From assembly GCF_024704365.1 (NCBI RefSeq), contig NZ_JAJDFY010000001.1:1159001-1223000 (forward strand): a stretch of 64,000 nt of DNA, in the 5' to 3' direction. The translations under genes and the position numbers were made by a program. Shown in pieces: positions 1-13,566 of this stretch. Position 1 is the first letter of the stretch. Each line of letters begins with the position of its first letter. The notes under the pieces were generated by a model. It made no database searches. It had not been told where the DNA came from and saw nothing but the letters and a program-made list of their open reading frames with translations. The stretch comes from Thermomonas sp. S9. Its GTDB lineage: Bacteria > Pseudomonadota > Gammaproteobacteria > Xanthomonadales > Xanthomonadaceae.

Positions 1-2226
1 GCAGCGGCAGCCTGATCAAGGGGCCGCAGAGCAAGAGCTATACCTACAGCCCGGCGGTGCCATTCGAGGATGCCTACAGCAACACGCTGGCCGATGTCGC
101 CATGAAGTACTGGATGACGGACCTGCGGACCGAAAGCTACATGGGCAATGCGTCCAATCCGAACAACAACAACGTGCCGACCAGCGATGCCGACCCGGCG
201 TTCTGGCAGCACATGGTGACCTTCACCCTGGCCCTTGGCCTGAAGACCACCAAGGGCTGGGGCAGCGTCGCCGAGGCCACGGCCGCGCTGCAGGGCGGGG
301 ATTCCTGGCCGGATCCGGAGACCGCCAGTTTCTCGGATAACCCCAAACGTCTCGACGACCTGCTGCACGCGGCGGTCAACGGCCACGGCGAGTTCACCCC
401 GGCCACCAGCCCTGCGCTGTTCGCGCAGGGCCTGAACAAGGCGCTGGCCACCATCACCCAGCGCACCAGCTCGTTCTCCAACGTCACCGCGAACTCCACC
501 TCGCTCAATACCGGGGCGCAGATCTTCTCGGCCAGCTATGTCTCCGGCGTGTGGACGGGCGCGCTCAAGGCGCAGGCCGTCAGCCGCACCGGCGTGGGCG
601 CGCAGAGCTGGACCGCCACCATTCCCGCCGTCGGCCTGCGCAAGGTGTTCACGGCCAGCGGCACGCCCGGGCAGGCCGGCACGACCGGCGCCGCTTTCCC
701 GACCTCGGCGCAGACCTCCGCGCTGGACAACAGCGGTGTGGGCCCGGCCAACTATGAGGCCACCGGCGCGCAGAATGCCGCCTACATCAAGGGCGACGCC
801 AGCCGCGAGGACCGCAACGGCGTCAGCAACCTGCGCAACCGGCCGACCACGGTGCTGGGCGATATCGTCAACTCGTCCCCGGCCTATGTGCCGGGTGGCG
901 CGCAGGGTGATGGCACCAGCGCCGGCACGGTGTACATCGGCGCCAACGACGGCATGCTGCATGCGTTCGACGCTGCCGACGGGAAGGAATTGTTCGCCTA
1001 CGTGCCGAACATCCTGAACTTCGCCAACCTCAAGCAGCTCAGCCGCGGCGACTACGACCACAAGTTCTTCGTGGACGGCCCCATCATGGTCAGCCCGCGA
1101 ACCCTCACCCCGGGCCAGAACATCCTGGTCGGCACGCTGGGGCGCGGCGGCAAGGGCCTGTATGCGCTGGACGTGAGCGCCCCTGCTTCGTTCAATGCCA
1201 GCAACTTCAAGTGGGAGCGCAAGGACACGCCCGGCAGCAACATGGGCAACGTGGTCGGCGCGCCGGTCCTGGCCCAGGTGCGCAACGGGTCGCCGACGCC
1301 GGCCGTGGTGTTCGGCAATGGCCCCAACAGCACCAATGACAAGGCGGTGTTGGTGGTGATGGATCTGGCCACCGGCAACGTGATCCGCGAGGTTCCCACC
1401 GACAACACCACCAACAACGGCCTGATGGCGCCGCTGGGCGTGTATGCGGCCGACGGCAAGACCCTCGTCTATGCCTATGCCGGTGACATGCAGGGCAATA
1501 TCTGGAAGTTCGACCTGCGCTCCAGCACGCCCTCGGCCTGGAGTGCGACCAGGATCTTCCATGCCGAAAAGACGTCGGGCACACCGCAGCCGATCACCGG
1601 CGGGCTGGCCTCGGCCATCGACCTGAAGACCAACAAGCGCTGGATCTTCTTCGGCACCGGTCGCTTCATGACCAGCACCGATGCCGATGACAAGACCACC
1701 TATGCCCAGAGCATGTACGGCGTCATGGACGACGGCGGCTCCTATACCCGCGCCAATCTGACCGCGCGCAGCATCACGGTCGCCGGCGACTACCGCTACT
1801 TCGAGGACAAGGCCGCGCTGCCGTCCGCGTCCAAGGGCTGGTACGTGGACCTGCCGGGCAAGGGCGAGCGCGTCGTGCAGGACGTGCAGATCGACAACGA
1901 CTTCATGGTCGCGGCGAGCATGATCCCCGAAGGCGATGCCTGCGATGCCTCCGGCAGCGGCTTCCTCAATGCCATCGATGCCTTCACCGGCACCAGCGGG
2001 GGGCAAGTCCTACTTCGATCTGGACATGAGCGGCAGCACCGACGACACCGGCGCCGGCGGCCACCCGATCGGCTCGGTGAATCTGGGGGTCGGCATGCCC
2101 ACCCGCCCGGTCCTGCTGCCTGGCGTCGGCGTGGTGGACGGCAGCGCCGGCGTCGGCGCGAGCAGCTTCGGCAAGCAGATGATGACCTGGCAGCGCGTGT
2201 CCTGGCGCGAGATCCGCAACGACTGA
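1..2226 (+). CDS. pilY1: Type IV pilus assembly/adhesin protein PilY1, C-terminal part, frameshifted
   Basis: This is the C-terminal part of a PilY1-type protein, the large pilus-tip and biogenesis factor secreted with type IV pili. The gene is already open at base 1 (first full codon at base 3), so the N-terminus lies outside the window. PilY1 propeller hallmarks are visible: DIVNSSPAYV, then VYIGANDGMLHAFDA, and later YAGDMQGNIWKFDL. The frame breaks in a run of six G at 1998-2003. With one G fewer it continues as GKSYFDLDMSG and ends at the TGA at 2224-2226, just as expected for the family, so I regard the break as a probable sequence error. The stop overlaps an ATG (ATGA), and pilE follows 24 bases later, as in fimT-pilV-pilW-pilX-pilY1-pilE operons. 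Confidence 0.9.
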
Positions 2227-2249
2227 TGACCATCTTCGAGGAGCGTTCC

Positions 2250-2655
2250 ATGCGCGTCACGCAAGCATCCCGCGCCAGCGGCTTCAGCCTGATCGAGCTG
2301 ATGGTGGTGGTGGCCATCGTGGGCATCCTGGCCTCGATCGCGCTGCCGTCCTACAACGAGCACCAGCGCAAGACCCGCCGCGCCGCCGGCGAGGCCTGCC
2401 TGGTGGCGGTGTCGCAGCGGCTGGAGCGGGTGTACACCACCGATCTCAGCTACGCCGGTGCGCCCGCGATTGGCACCCTGACCGCCGCCTGCGAGCCCGA
2501 CACGCTGAGCTTCTACAACTTCTCGCTCGCCACCGGCGCCAAGACCCTACACCATCTCCGCCGCGCCGACCGGCAAGCAGGCCGGTGACTCCTGCGGCAC
2601 CTTGAGCCTGGACCAGGCCGGGGTGAAGTCGCCCTCGACTTCCGGCTGCTGGTAA
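2250..2655 (+). CDS. pilE: Type IV pilin-like protein PilE, frameshifted near the C-terminus
   Basis: This is a minor or major type IV pilin. The class III leader and methylation segment are clear: GFSLIELMVVVAIVGILAS, with PilD cleavage expected after the Gly and Glu at mature position 5. I chose the ATG at 2250 because GAGGAG at 2238-2243 is a good ribosome binding site; an upstream in-frame ATG at 2226 overlaps the pilY1 stop. One extra C in CCC at 2545-2547 shifts the frame. Removing it gives YTISAAPTGKQAGDSCGTLS and a final SGCW, with the C-terminal disulfide Cys pair typical of pilins. The restored length is about 134 residues. A strong terminator follows. Confidence 0.88.
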
Positions 2656-2681
2656 GCCGGCAAGTCGCCCGGAGCACGGAC

Positions 2682-2712
2682 GAAACCCGCCGCAAGGCGG
2701 GTTTCTTGTTGC
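2682..2712 (+). terminator. Rho-independent terminator after pilE
   Basis: A perfect 10-bp stem (GAAACCCGCC / GGCGGGTTTC) with a GCAA tetraloop is followed by TTGTT. It closes the pilY1-pilE transcript. Confidence 0.85.
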
Positions 2713-2897
2713 GGTATTTCCGCGCGCAGGCCTGCAAGCAGACGCGCCGGTGCGTTATGGTACGAGCGTGTGCACCTTCCCGGGGAAGGGGGCGGGCGCG
2801 CGAGGGGTTTCGAGGGGGGTCAAGACACTTCACGGCGGTGGCCGGCGGGGATGCCGGCGGCCGTTTCCATGTACATGATCATCGGGAGGGGTCGGTC

Positions 2898-5532
2898 ATG
2901 CAGTGCATGCGTTTGCAGCCCAAGGGGTTGGCCGTCGCGGTGGTGGCGGCATTGATGGTGGCCGGCGTGGTGCCGGCGGCGGCGCAGGACGCCGCGACGA
3001 AGTCCAACGTGAAGTCCGATACGAAGCCCGGCGAGAAGCTGGAAGCCAAGACGCTGGACACCCTGGTGGTGACCGCGCAGAAGCGCGAGGAACTCCTGCA
3101 GGACGTGCCGGTCACGGTGACCGCGCTGTCGCAGCAGGCGTTGCAGGATGCCGGCGTGCGCGACATCAAGGACCTGCAGGTGCTGGTGCCCGGGCTGACC
3201 GTCACCAGCACCCAGAGCGAGGCGATCACCACCGCGCGCCTGCGCGGCATCGGCACGGTGGGCGACAACATCGGGCTGGAATCCTCGGTCGGCGTGGTCA
3301 TCGATGGCGTGTACCGCCCGCGCAATTCGGTCGGTTTCGGCGATCTCGGCGAACTCGAGCGGATCGAGGTGCTGAAAGGCCCGCAGGGCACGCTGTTCGG
3401 CAAGAACACCTCGGCGGGCGTGATCAACGTCATCACCCGCAGGCCGGATTTCGTGCTGGCCGGCGGCGGCGAGCTGACCCTTGGCGACTACAGTGCGCGC
3501 GGCGGTTCGGCCTGGCTGAACGCGCCGCTGGGCGAGACCGCCGCGCTGCGCCTGTATGCCGCACGCCGCGAACGCGATGGCTGGATGACGGTGGTGACCG
3601 GCGCGGGCCCGCGCAGCGAACGCCGCGATTACGACCAGAACTTCGACACCTTCCGCGCCAAGCTGCTCTGGCAGGCCAGCGACCGCCTGGAGGTGCTGCT
3701 GTCCGCGGATGCCACCCATCGCAACGAGAACTGCTGCACCGCCGTGCAGCTGGTCAGCGGCAGCAGCGCGCCGCTGATCAACGCGCTGGGCGGCGGCAAT
3801 GCCATCGCGATCCCGGCCAACCCGTGGGCGCGGGTGGCCTACAGCAACCGCGATACCACCCAGAAGATCAACGACCAGGGCGTACAGGCCGAGTTGACCT
3901 ACAGCATGGACGCGCTGGGCGGCGCCACCCCTGACCTCGATCACCGCCAGCCGCGACTGGGATGCGGTGAACGGCCGCGATTTCGACTTCAGCGCCGCCG
4001 ACCTGATCTACATGAACCCGCAGAAGGACGAGTCCTACAGCCAGTTCAAGACCTTCAGCCAGGAGCTGCGGTTGGCCGGCAGCAGCGAGCGGTTCGACTG
4101 GCTGGTGGGCGCGTTCTACAGCGACGAGACCATCCGCCGCACCGAGAGCTACCGGATCGGCGCGGCCTACGAGCCGTACCTGTCGATCGGCCTGCTCTCG
4201 CTCATCAACCCGCCCTCGGCCGGCCTGCCGAATGCCGCCACCTTCCTGGCCGATGCCACCGGGCGCCCCTTCGGCACGGTGTTCGCGGGCCTGGGCGCGC
4301 TCGACCACTACCGCCAGAAGTCGCGCAGCAGCGCGCTGTTCAGCAACAACACCTGGCATGCCGCGGAGGGGCTGGAGATCACCCTGGGCCTGCGCTACAC
4401 CCGCGAGACCAAGCGTCTGCAGTCGCTGTACGGCAATCCCAACGGAAGCCCGGGCTGTGCGTCCTACTTCGATGCCAACGGCAATGTCAGCGCCGCGGCG
4501 ATCGGGCGCATCGCCACCGCGTTGACCGCGCGCGGCGTGCCGTTCGCGCTGCTGCCGGCGGCCACCCAGCAGGCGATCATCGGCAACGTGGTGGCCTTTA
4601 GCTGCCTGCCCTGGGCGAACGTGCGGCACAACGGCCGCGTCACCGACCAGTCGCTGGCGGAAAACGAGTGGTCGGGCACGCTCAAGGCCGCCTACCGCTG
4701 GAACCCGCACGTGATGACCTACCTGTCGTATGCGCGCGGCTACAAGGCGGGCGGCTTCAATCTGGATCGCGTGCAGTCCAGCAACGGCCTGTCCAGCGGC
4801 GGGCCGGGCATCGTCCCGGTCAACGACACCTCGTTCCCGGGCGAGTTCGTCAACAGCTGGGAGCTGGGCGCCAAGACCACCTGGGCCGGCGGCAACCTGC
4901 TGCTCAACGGCGCCCTGTTTCATCAGTCCTACCGCGATTTCCAGCTCAACAGCTTCCTCGGCACCAGCTTCGTGGTGCGCTCGATCCCGCGGGTGATATC
5001 GAAGGGGCTGGATGCCGAACTGCTGTGGCAGCCGGCGTCCGTGCGCGGGCTGATGCTGCAGGCCGGGGCGATGTGGGCGGACACCCGCTACGGCAAGGTG
5101 ATCCCGGGCGCGGATTTCGTGTATCCCGGCGCCCTGTACAAATTGCCGGGCGCGCGCATGAGCTTCGCGCCGCGCTTCTCCGGCTCGCTGGCGGTGACCT
5201 ACGAATGGGACATCGGCGCCAGCCTGCGCGGGCGCTTCAACATCGGCGGCAAGTACATGTCGAGCTACAACACCGGCTCCGACCTCGATGCCGAGAAGCT
5301 GCAGAAGGGGTACGGGCTGGTGAACGCGCGCATCGGCCTGGGACGGCGCGATGAGCGCTGGCAGGTGGAGCTGTGGGCCACCAACCTGTTCAACCAGAAA
5401 TATGTGCAGGTGGGGTTCGACGGGCCGCTGCAGGCGCTGGGCACGCCCGAGCCGGGCAACCCGAAGAACACCTACGACGCCTTCCTGGGCGCGCCGCGCA
5501 TGGTGGGGGCCACCCTGCGCCTGCGCTTCTGA
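2898..5532 (+). CDS. TonB-dependent outer-membrane receptor, frameshifted
   Basis: This outer-membrane active transporter is of the TonB-dependent siderophore/complex-substrate type, about 877 residues when restored. The start at 2898 has a GGGAGGGG ribosome binding site and gives a signal peptide ending in VVPAAAQD. A TonB-box-like LDTLVVTAQKR segment follows, then the plug domain (about residues 60-175, with GVVIDGVYRPR and VLKGPQGTLFGKNTSAGVIN) and the beta-barrel ending in the aromatic TLRLRF. One extra C in CCCC at 3928-3931 shifts the frame; without it the chain reads ATLTSITASRDWD and continues to the end. It stands alone between two terminators with no TonB, regulator or substrate-processing gene beside it, so the ligand cannot be predicted. 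Confidence 0.88.
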
Positions 5533-5558
5533 TGCCCCAGCCGTCCCGGAATCGGCAG

Positions 5559-5589
5559 CCGGCCCGCAGCTGCGGGCCGGTTCCGTTTT
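5559..5589 (+). terminator. Rho-independent terminator after the TonB receptor
   Basis: A 22-base perfect palindrome at 5559-5580 (CCGGCCCGCAG / CTGCGGGCCGG) is followed by TTCCGTTTT, 26 bases after the receptor stop codon. Confidence 0.75.
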
Positions 5590-5637
5590 GCGCCCGCATG
5601 CGCTACAACGCCCGCATTCTTCCCGCAGGCTGCGCGC

Positions 5638-6135
5638 ATGATCGCCCCCGACGACCACGACCTCGACGCGCTGGCGCGCGCCACCGGGCAACGCCTGCTG
5701 GCGCAGCGCCAGGTGCTGGTCACCGCCGAAAGCTGCACCGGTGGCTGGATTGCCAAGTGCATGACCGACATCCCCGGCTCCTCGGCCTGGTTCGACTGCG
5801 GCATGGTGGCCTACAGCTACGAGGCCAAGCAGGCGCTGCTGGGCGTGCGTCCGCAGACCCTGGAGCAGTTCGGCGCGGTCAGCCGCGAAACCGTGGTGGA
5901 GATGGTGTCCGGCGCGCTGGTGCACTCCGGCGCCACGCTCGCGGTGGCCGTCACCGGCATCGCCGGCCCCGGCGGCGGCAGCGAGGACAAGCCGGTCGGC
6001 TCGGTCTGGATCGGCTGGAAGCGCCGCGGCGGCTATGCCCGCGCCGAGCTGTTCCATTTCGAGGGCGACCGCGACGCGGTGCGCCGGCAGACCGTGGCGG
6101 CCGCGCTGCGCGGCGTCGGCGGTCTTCTGGGCTGA
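5638..6135 (+). CDS. pncC: Nicotinamide-nucleotide amidohydrolase, CinA C-terminal type
   Basis: This 165-residue cytoplasmic enzyme hydrolyses NMN to nicotinate mononucleotide and ammonia in NAD salvage. The CinA C-terminal domain covers the whole protein. Recognisable segments are VTAESCTGGWIAKCMTDIPG near the N-terminus (nucleophile-bearing loop), YSYEAKQALLGV, and AVTGIAGPGGG with the family's glycine-rich loop. The length equals the single-domain PncC form rather than the two-domain CinA of Gram-positives. It lies upstream of lexA and recA, as cinA/pncC often does in proteobacteria, but is separated from lexA by an unknown gene. The ATG at 5638 directly precedes the conserved domain. Confidence 0.93.
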   Translation: MIAPDDHDLDALARATGQRLLAQRQVLVTAESCTGGWIAKCMTDIPGSSAWFDCGMVAYSYEAKQALLGVRPQTLEQFGAVSRETVVEMVSGALVHSGATLAVAVTGIAGPGGGSEDKPVGSVWIGWKRRGGYARAELFHFEGDRDAVRRQTVAAALRGVGGLLG

Positions 6136-6145
6136 CCCGGTGGGC

Positions 6146-7069
6146 ATGCGCATGCGCCGATCGGTGCCCGCCACCGGCCTGCTCCTGGCCATCGTCGCCG
6201 CCGGCGCGATCGCCGGCGACCTGCTGTCTGCGGAGGAGCGCTGGCGCTTCCTGCAGGGCGGGGAGCCTGCGGATCGCTACGTCCGCTTCTTGCTGGACCA
6301 TCCCGACAGCGCCCATGTGGCAGAGGCGCGTGCCTGGCTGGAAGCCCGTGACAACGAGCCGCTCGGGCGCCTGGTGAACCCCGACGCCACCTGCCGGAGC
6401 GTGGTGCAGGAGCGCGCGCAGCGTCTCCTCGCGATCGCGCCGCCGCATGAACTGCGCCAGCAGTACGCGCTGTCGCTGCCACCGGACCATTTTCTGGCCG
6501 CCTCGCGCTACACCGAGGTCCCGCGCGGTGCGGACCCGGCGAGCACGCCGGTGGAGCGGCGGATCACGATCAGCCTGGTCGCGACCCGCGATGGCGGCTG
6601 CACCGTGTTCCAGCGGTGGGGAATCGGCAGCGGGCTGGGCGATGCCTGCCGCTGCGAACCCGTGGAAGCCGGATACCGGTTCCGCTCCCGGCTGGCGGAC
6701 AGCGTGTTGACGGATGTGGCCCGCATGCGCGCCGGCGATGCGGTCTGCGGGGCTGGCCAGCAGGAGGCGATCGCCGCCTTCCTGTCCGAGGCGGTGGCGT
6801 CCAGGAAGGACCGGGCGCAACGCCTTCGCGGGCATCGCGATGCCGGCAAGGTCCTGTATCCCGCCGAGGCGCAGGAACTGGACGACATCGACCAGGCATT
6901 GCCATTCCTGGAAGCGGGCGAGTCGCCGCCCCTGGTGGAAGCGGCGGAGCGTGCACGCCTCGACGCATTGCTGCCGGCACAGCGGGCTGCCTACTGCGGG
7001 CGGGGCCTGGCGGAGGGCATCGCGCGGGCGCGGGCGCGGATCGTCCAGCTGCAACCCACCCAGCCCTGA
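6146..7069 (+). CDS. Uncharacterised protein with N-terminal hydrophobic segment
   Basis: I do not recognise this 307-residue protein. An ATG at 6146 follows the pncC stop by 10 bases; a second ATG at 6152 is equally possible. The first 25 residues form a single hydrophobic stretch after MRMRR (GLLLAIVAAGAIAG), which suggests a signal sequence or membrane anchor. The segment after it (WRFLQGG, YVRFLLDHPDSAHVAEARAWLE) resembles a helical, TPR-like pair. Further on lie several Cys residues (TCRSVV, GCTVF, ACRCEP, VCGAG, YCGRG) that could form disulfides in the periplasm. Codon use matches the neighbours and no frameshift is apparent. Function unknown. Confidence 0.7.
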   Translation: MRMRRSVPATGLLLAIVAAGAIAGDLLSAEERWRFLQGGEPADRYVRFLLDHPDSAHVAEARAWLEARDNEPLGRLVNPDATCRSVVQERAQRLLAIAPPHELRQQYALSLPPDHFLAASRYTEVPRGADPASTPVERRITISLVATRDGGCTVFQRWGIGSGLGDACRCEPVEAGYRFRSRLADSVLTDVARMRAGDAVCGAGQQEAIAAFLSEAVASRKDRAQRLRGHRDAGKVLYPAEAQELDDIDQALPFLEAGESPPLVEAAERARLDALLPAQRAAYCGRGLAEGIARARARIVQLQPTQP

Positions 7070-7105
7070 TGGGCCGGGCCGTCGGCGGAAGCCCGGGAGT
7101 AGGGC

Positions 7106-7134
7106 TTGATCCGGAAGATAGTTAGTAGTATTAC
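7106..7134 (+). promoter_or_regulatory. Putative lexA promoter
   Basis: TTGATC at 7106-7111 and TATTAC at 7129-7134 are separated by 17 bases. The -10 element lies inside the LexA operator. A start point about 7 bases downstream would fall at or within two bases of the lexA ATG (7143). Confidence 0.55.
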
Positions 7135-7140
7135 TACTAA
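7122..7140 (+). promoter_or_regulatory. LexA operator (Xanthomonas-type SOS box)
   Basis: TTAGTAGTATTACTACTAA is a 19-base palindrome apart from its central base. It matches the LexA-binding site known from Xanthomonas lexA. It ends two bases before the lexA start codon, so bound LexA would cover the -10 region and the transcription start, consistent with autorepression. Confidence 0.92.
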
Positions 7141-7142
7141 CC

Positions 7143-7778
7143 ATGAGCCTGACCGACACCCAACGCGCCATCCACGCCTTCCTCGCCGACCGCATCGAAG
7201 CCGATGGCTTCGCCCCCTCGCAGGCGGAAATCGCCCGCGCCTTCGGTTTCAAGGGCGTGCGCGCGGCGCAGTACCACCTCGAGGCGCTGGAAGCCGCCGG
7301 GGTCATCGAGCGCAGCCCCGGCCGCGCGCGCAGCCTGCGCCTGCTGCGGCTGCCCGAGGGCACGCGCCAGCGGGAGCTGGCCGCCAACGACGAGGCGTTG
7401 CAGCTGCCGGTACTGGGGCAGGTTGCGGCCGGCGTGCCGATCGGCGCCGACATCGGCAGCGACCAGATGCTCCTGCTCGACCGCGCGCTGTTCTCGCCGC
7501 GGCCGGACTACCTGCTCAAGGTCAAGGGCGACTCCATGCGCGATGAAGGCATTTTCGACGGCGATTTGATCGGCGTGCACCGCACCTCCGAAGCGCGCAC
7601 CGGGCAGGTGGTGATCGCCCGCATCGACGACGAAATCACGGTCAAGCTGCTCAGGATCGCGCAGGGGAAAATCCGCCTGCTGCCGCGTAATCCGGACTAC
7701 GCCCCGATCGAGGTCCAGCCGGGGCAGGACTTCGCCATCGAGGGCCTGTACTGCGGCCTGGTGCGCCCCCATGCGTGA
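7143..7778 (+). CDS. lexA: SOS repressor LexA
   Basis: LexA represses DNA-damage genes and cleaves itself when RecA filaments form. This 211-residue protein has the N-terminal winged helix ([20 protein letters not shown], then [20 protein letters not shown]) and the C-terminal S24 peptidase fold. The cleavage site is Ala96-Gly97 in QVAAGVPIG. The catalytic Ser is Ser131 in [13 protein letters not shown] and the catalytic Lys is Lys168 in ITVKLLR. The operator ends two bases before the ATG, leaving no room for a Shine-Dalgarno sequence, so the mRNA is probably leaderless. recA follows after 181 bases, with no second LexA box that I can see between them. Confidence 0.97.
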   Translation: MSLTDTQRAIHAFLADRIEADGFAPSQAEIARAFGFKGVRAAQYHLEALEAAGVIERSPGRARSLRLLRLPEGTRQRELAANDEALQLPVLGQVAAGVPIGADIGSDQMLLLDRALFSPRPDYLLKVKGDSMRDEGIFDGDLIGVHRTSEARTGQVVIARIDDEITVKLLRIAQGKIRLLPRNPDYAPIEVQPGQDFAIEGLYCGLVRPHA

Positions 7779-7959
7779 TCCGGCTGTCATTCCGGCGCGT
7801 ACGTGCGGGAAATCCCGAGCCGCCACCCGGTGTTTGCCGATGCCGCGCGCAGGCTCCGCCATGCGACCTTTCCCATCGCGTTCCCGTGTCGCAATCCGTG
7901 CGACGCGCCCCGCTTAAGCTGACCCCATTCCAAAGATCACCCACTGAAGGAGCACCACG

Positions 7960-8989
<1,030 letters not shown>

Positions 8990-8993
<4 letters not shown>

Positions 8994-9493
8994 GCCATTC
9001 CGGCGGCGGCGACGAGGCGGCGTCCTCGTCAGCGTCGGGGCGTCGCCGCCGCCCGGAACCCACGCCCGTGCAGCGGGCGCTCGGCCTGCTGACCCGGCGC
9101 GAACATTCCCGCCACGAGCTGGTCCGCAAGCTCAAGCAGCGCGGGGTGGACGCCGATGCCGCCGCCGCTGCGATCGACCGCCTGGCCGAAGCCGGCTGGC
9201 AGGACGATGCCCGCTTCGCAGAGGCGCTGGTGCGCAATCGCGCCGGCAGCGGCTACGGGCCGGCCTACATCCGCGCCGAGCTGGGCACCCACGGCCTGCC
9301 GGCCGACCTCGTCGAGGCCGCGCTGGAGGCGTACGACGGCGACTGGATCGACAACGCCCGCCAGCTGCTCCGGCGGCGCCACCCGCAGGCGCTGGACGGC
9401 GACCGCGAGGCCCGCCGCAAGGCCGCGGACTTCCTGCTGCGGCGCGGGTTCGGGATGGACGCGGCGCGTGCGGCGCTGGCGGGCCGGGACTGA
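8990..9493 (+). CDS. recX: RecA regulatory protein RecX
   Basis: RecX binds the RecA filament and limits its activity. This 167-residue protein starts at GTG 8990, overlapping the recA stop by four bases, so it is probably translated from the recA message by coupling. The three-helix repeats of RecX are visible: [19 protein letters not shown], then [20 protein letters not shown] and a C-terminal [18 protein letters not shown]. The first 25 residues are a low-complexity Ser/Gly/Arg lead-in typical of xanthomonad RecX proteins. No defects seen. Confidence 0.95.
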
Positions 9494-9685
9494 CGGCGGC
9501 AGGGGCGCGGGGCTGCGCTCGATCAGGGCGGGCGATCGGCACGATCGAATGATCCGATCGCGCGGGCGCCGGCCAAGCCCCGGCGCGGCCTGTAAACTGG
9601 CGGCATTGGGTTGCCAACTCGAGTCCGCGGCCGCATCGTGATCGGCCTGCGGGTGCGTGGCTGCCCGCCACCCTCCGATGCCCGC

Positions 9686-12333
<2,648 letters not shown>

Positions 12334-12365
12334 GCCGCGCATCCACGGAACAGGCGGTGCTCGGC

Positions 12366-12395
12366 TTGTCGAAGCGGAAGCCGGGCCAGTATGAT
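12366..12395 (+). promoter_or_regulatory. Putative csrA promoter
   Basis: TTGTCG at 12366-12371 and TATGAT at 12390-12395 are 18 bases apart, 71 bases upstream of the csrA start. Confidence 0.45.
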
Positions 12396-12466
12396 CGGAT
12401 GGACTGGATGTCTGCGCGGCCGTATCCCCGGGCGCGCAAGAGCGCCAGCGACAGGGGAGTTGCGCG

Positions 12467-12661
12467 ATGTTGATCTTGACCAGACGGGTAGGCGAGACCT
12501 TGATGATCGGCGATGCGATCACCGTCACCGTGCTCGGCGTAAAGGGCAACCAGGTGCGGATCGGTATCACCGCGCCCAAGGACGTGGCCGTGCACCGGGA
12601 AGAGATCTACCAGCGCATCCAGAGCGGCGAAGACGGCAAGGGCGAACAGAAGTCGTCCTGA
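12467..12661 (+). CDS. csrA: Carbon storage regulator CsrA
   Basis: CsrA (RsmA) is a small dimeric RNA-binding protein that blocks or activates translation by binding GGA motifs in mRNA leaders. In xanthomonads it controls motility, exopolysaccharide and virulence. The 64-residue sequence [18 protein letters not shown] is a textbook N-terminus, with Arg6 and Arg7 in beta-1 and the conserved [12 protein letters not shown] of beta-5 and the helix, including the RNA-contacting Arg. The start has an AGGGGAG ribosome binding site. The alaS-csrA-tRNA-Ser order is common in gammaproteobacteria. Confidence 0.97.
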   Translation: MLILTRRVGETLMIGDAITVTVLGVKGNQVRIGITAPKDVAVHREEIYQRIQSGEDGKGEQKSS

Positions 12662-12664
12662 GGT

Positions 12665-12693
12665 TTGCCGGAACGCGCTCGAGCCTGTATTCT
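12665..12693 (+). promoter_or_regulatory. Putative tRNA-Ser promoter
   Basis: TTGCCG at 12665-12670 and TATTCT at 12688-12693 have a 17-base spacer, 24 bases upstream of tRNA-Ser. Confidence 0.55.
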
Positions 12694-12717
12694 TGCCGGC
12701 TCGCGGATCGCCTCAAC

Positions 12718-12810
12718 GGAGACTTGCCCGAGAGGCCGAAGGGGCTCCCCTGCTAAGGGAGTATAGGGTCAAAAGCTCTATCGAGGGTTCGAATCCCTCA
12801 GTCTCCGCCA
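12718..12810 (+). tRNA. tRNA-Ser (anticodon GCT)
   Basis: The 93 nt include an encoded CCA. The acceptor stem GGAGACT pairs with AGTCTCC, the long variable arm expected for a type II tRNA is present, the T-loop region is GGTTCGAATCC, and the anticodon loop CTGCTAA gives GCT, reading AGC/AGU. Confidence 0.97.
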
Positions 12811-12854
12811 CTTGCGGCGAAACGCGACGATCGGCACGGAAGCGAATTTTTTCG

Positions 12855-12883
12855 TTGACGTGCAGGCAGGGTTTCCCCATAAT
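12855..12883 (+). promoter_or_regulatory. Promoter of tRNA-Arg(ACG)
   Basis: TTGACG at 12855-12860 and CATAAT at 12878-12883 have a 17-base spacer, preceded by an A/T-rich GAATTTTTT. The -10 ends 14 bases before the tRNA. Confidence 0.75.
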
Positions 12884-12897
12884 CCCGCTTCTTCTTT

Positions 12898-12974
12898 GCG
12901 CCCGTAGCTCAGTTGGATAGAGCACCAGGCTACGAACTTGGGGGTCGGAGGTTCGAATCCTTCCGGGCGCGCCA
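12898..12974 (+). tRNA. tRNA-Arg (anticodon ACG)
   Basis: The 77 nt include CCA. The acceptor stem is GCGCCCG / CGGGCGC. The anticodon stem is CCAGG / CTTGG with loop CTACGAA, giving ACG, whose A34 would be edited to inosine by TadA. Confidence 0.97.
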
Positions 12975-12985
12975 TCCAAGCAATC

Positions 12986-13013
12986 AAGCCGCTGATTTCA
13001 GCGGCTTTTTTTG
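12986..13013 (+). terminator. Rho-independent terminator after tRNA-Arg
   Basis: AAGCCGCTGA and TCAGCGGCTT form a 10-bp stem around a short loop and run into seven T, 12 bases after the tRNA. Confidence 0.9.
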
Positions 13014-13063
13014 TGGCTCTTTGCCCATCTGAGAGGCCCGTAGCCAGGGCGTCGGTTTGGCGG

Positions 13064-13380
<317 letters not shown>

Positions 13381-13398
13381 CTAAGTACATGATGCGTA

Positions 13399-13475
13399 TG
13401 GCGCCCGAAGTTGGACTCGAACCAACGACCCCCTGATTAACAGTCAAGTGCTCTAACCGGCTGAGCTATTCGGGC
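13399..13475 (-). tRNA. tRNA-Asn (anticodon GTT)
   Basis: The 77 nt include CCA. On the minus strand the acceptor stem GCCCGAA pairs with TTCGGGC. The anticodon arm CTTGACTGTTAATCAG gives GTT. Confidence 0.97.
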
Positions 13476-13485
13476 GAGGCCGCGC

Positions 13486-13514
13486 ATTGTATGTGGCCTT
13501 TTCGGGAAGGGCAA
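13486..13514 (-). promoter_or_regulatory. Promoter of tRNA-Asn
   Basis: On the minus strand, TTGCCC (13509-13514) and TACAAT (13486-13491) are separated by 17 bases, 11 bases upstream of the tRNA. Confidence 0.7.
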
Positions 13515-13566
13515 GCCTCGGGGTGGTGGGTGCGCCGGCCATGGCACGCGGGGTGCGGCGTGGCGG

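Noticed and set aside
2706-2897. A longer N-terminus for the TonB receptor starting near 2706
   Set aside because: That extension overlaps the pilE terminator and lacks a signal peptide at its start. ATG 2898 has a strong ribosome binding site and a proper signal peptide.
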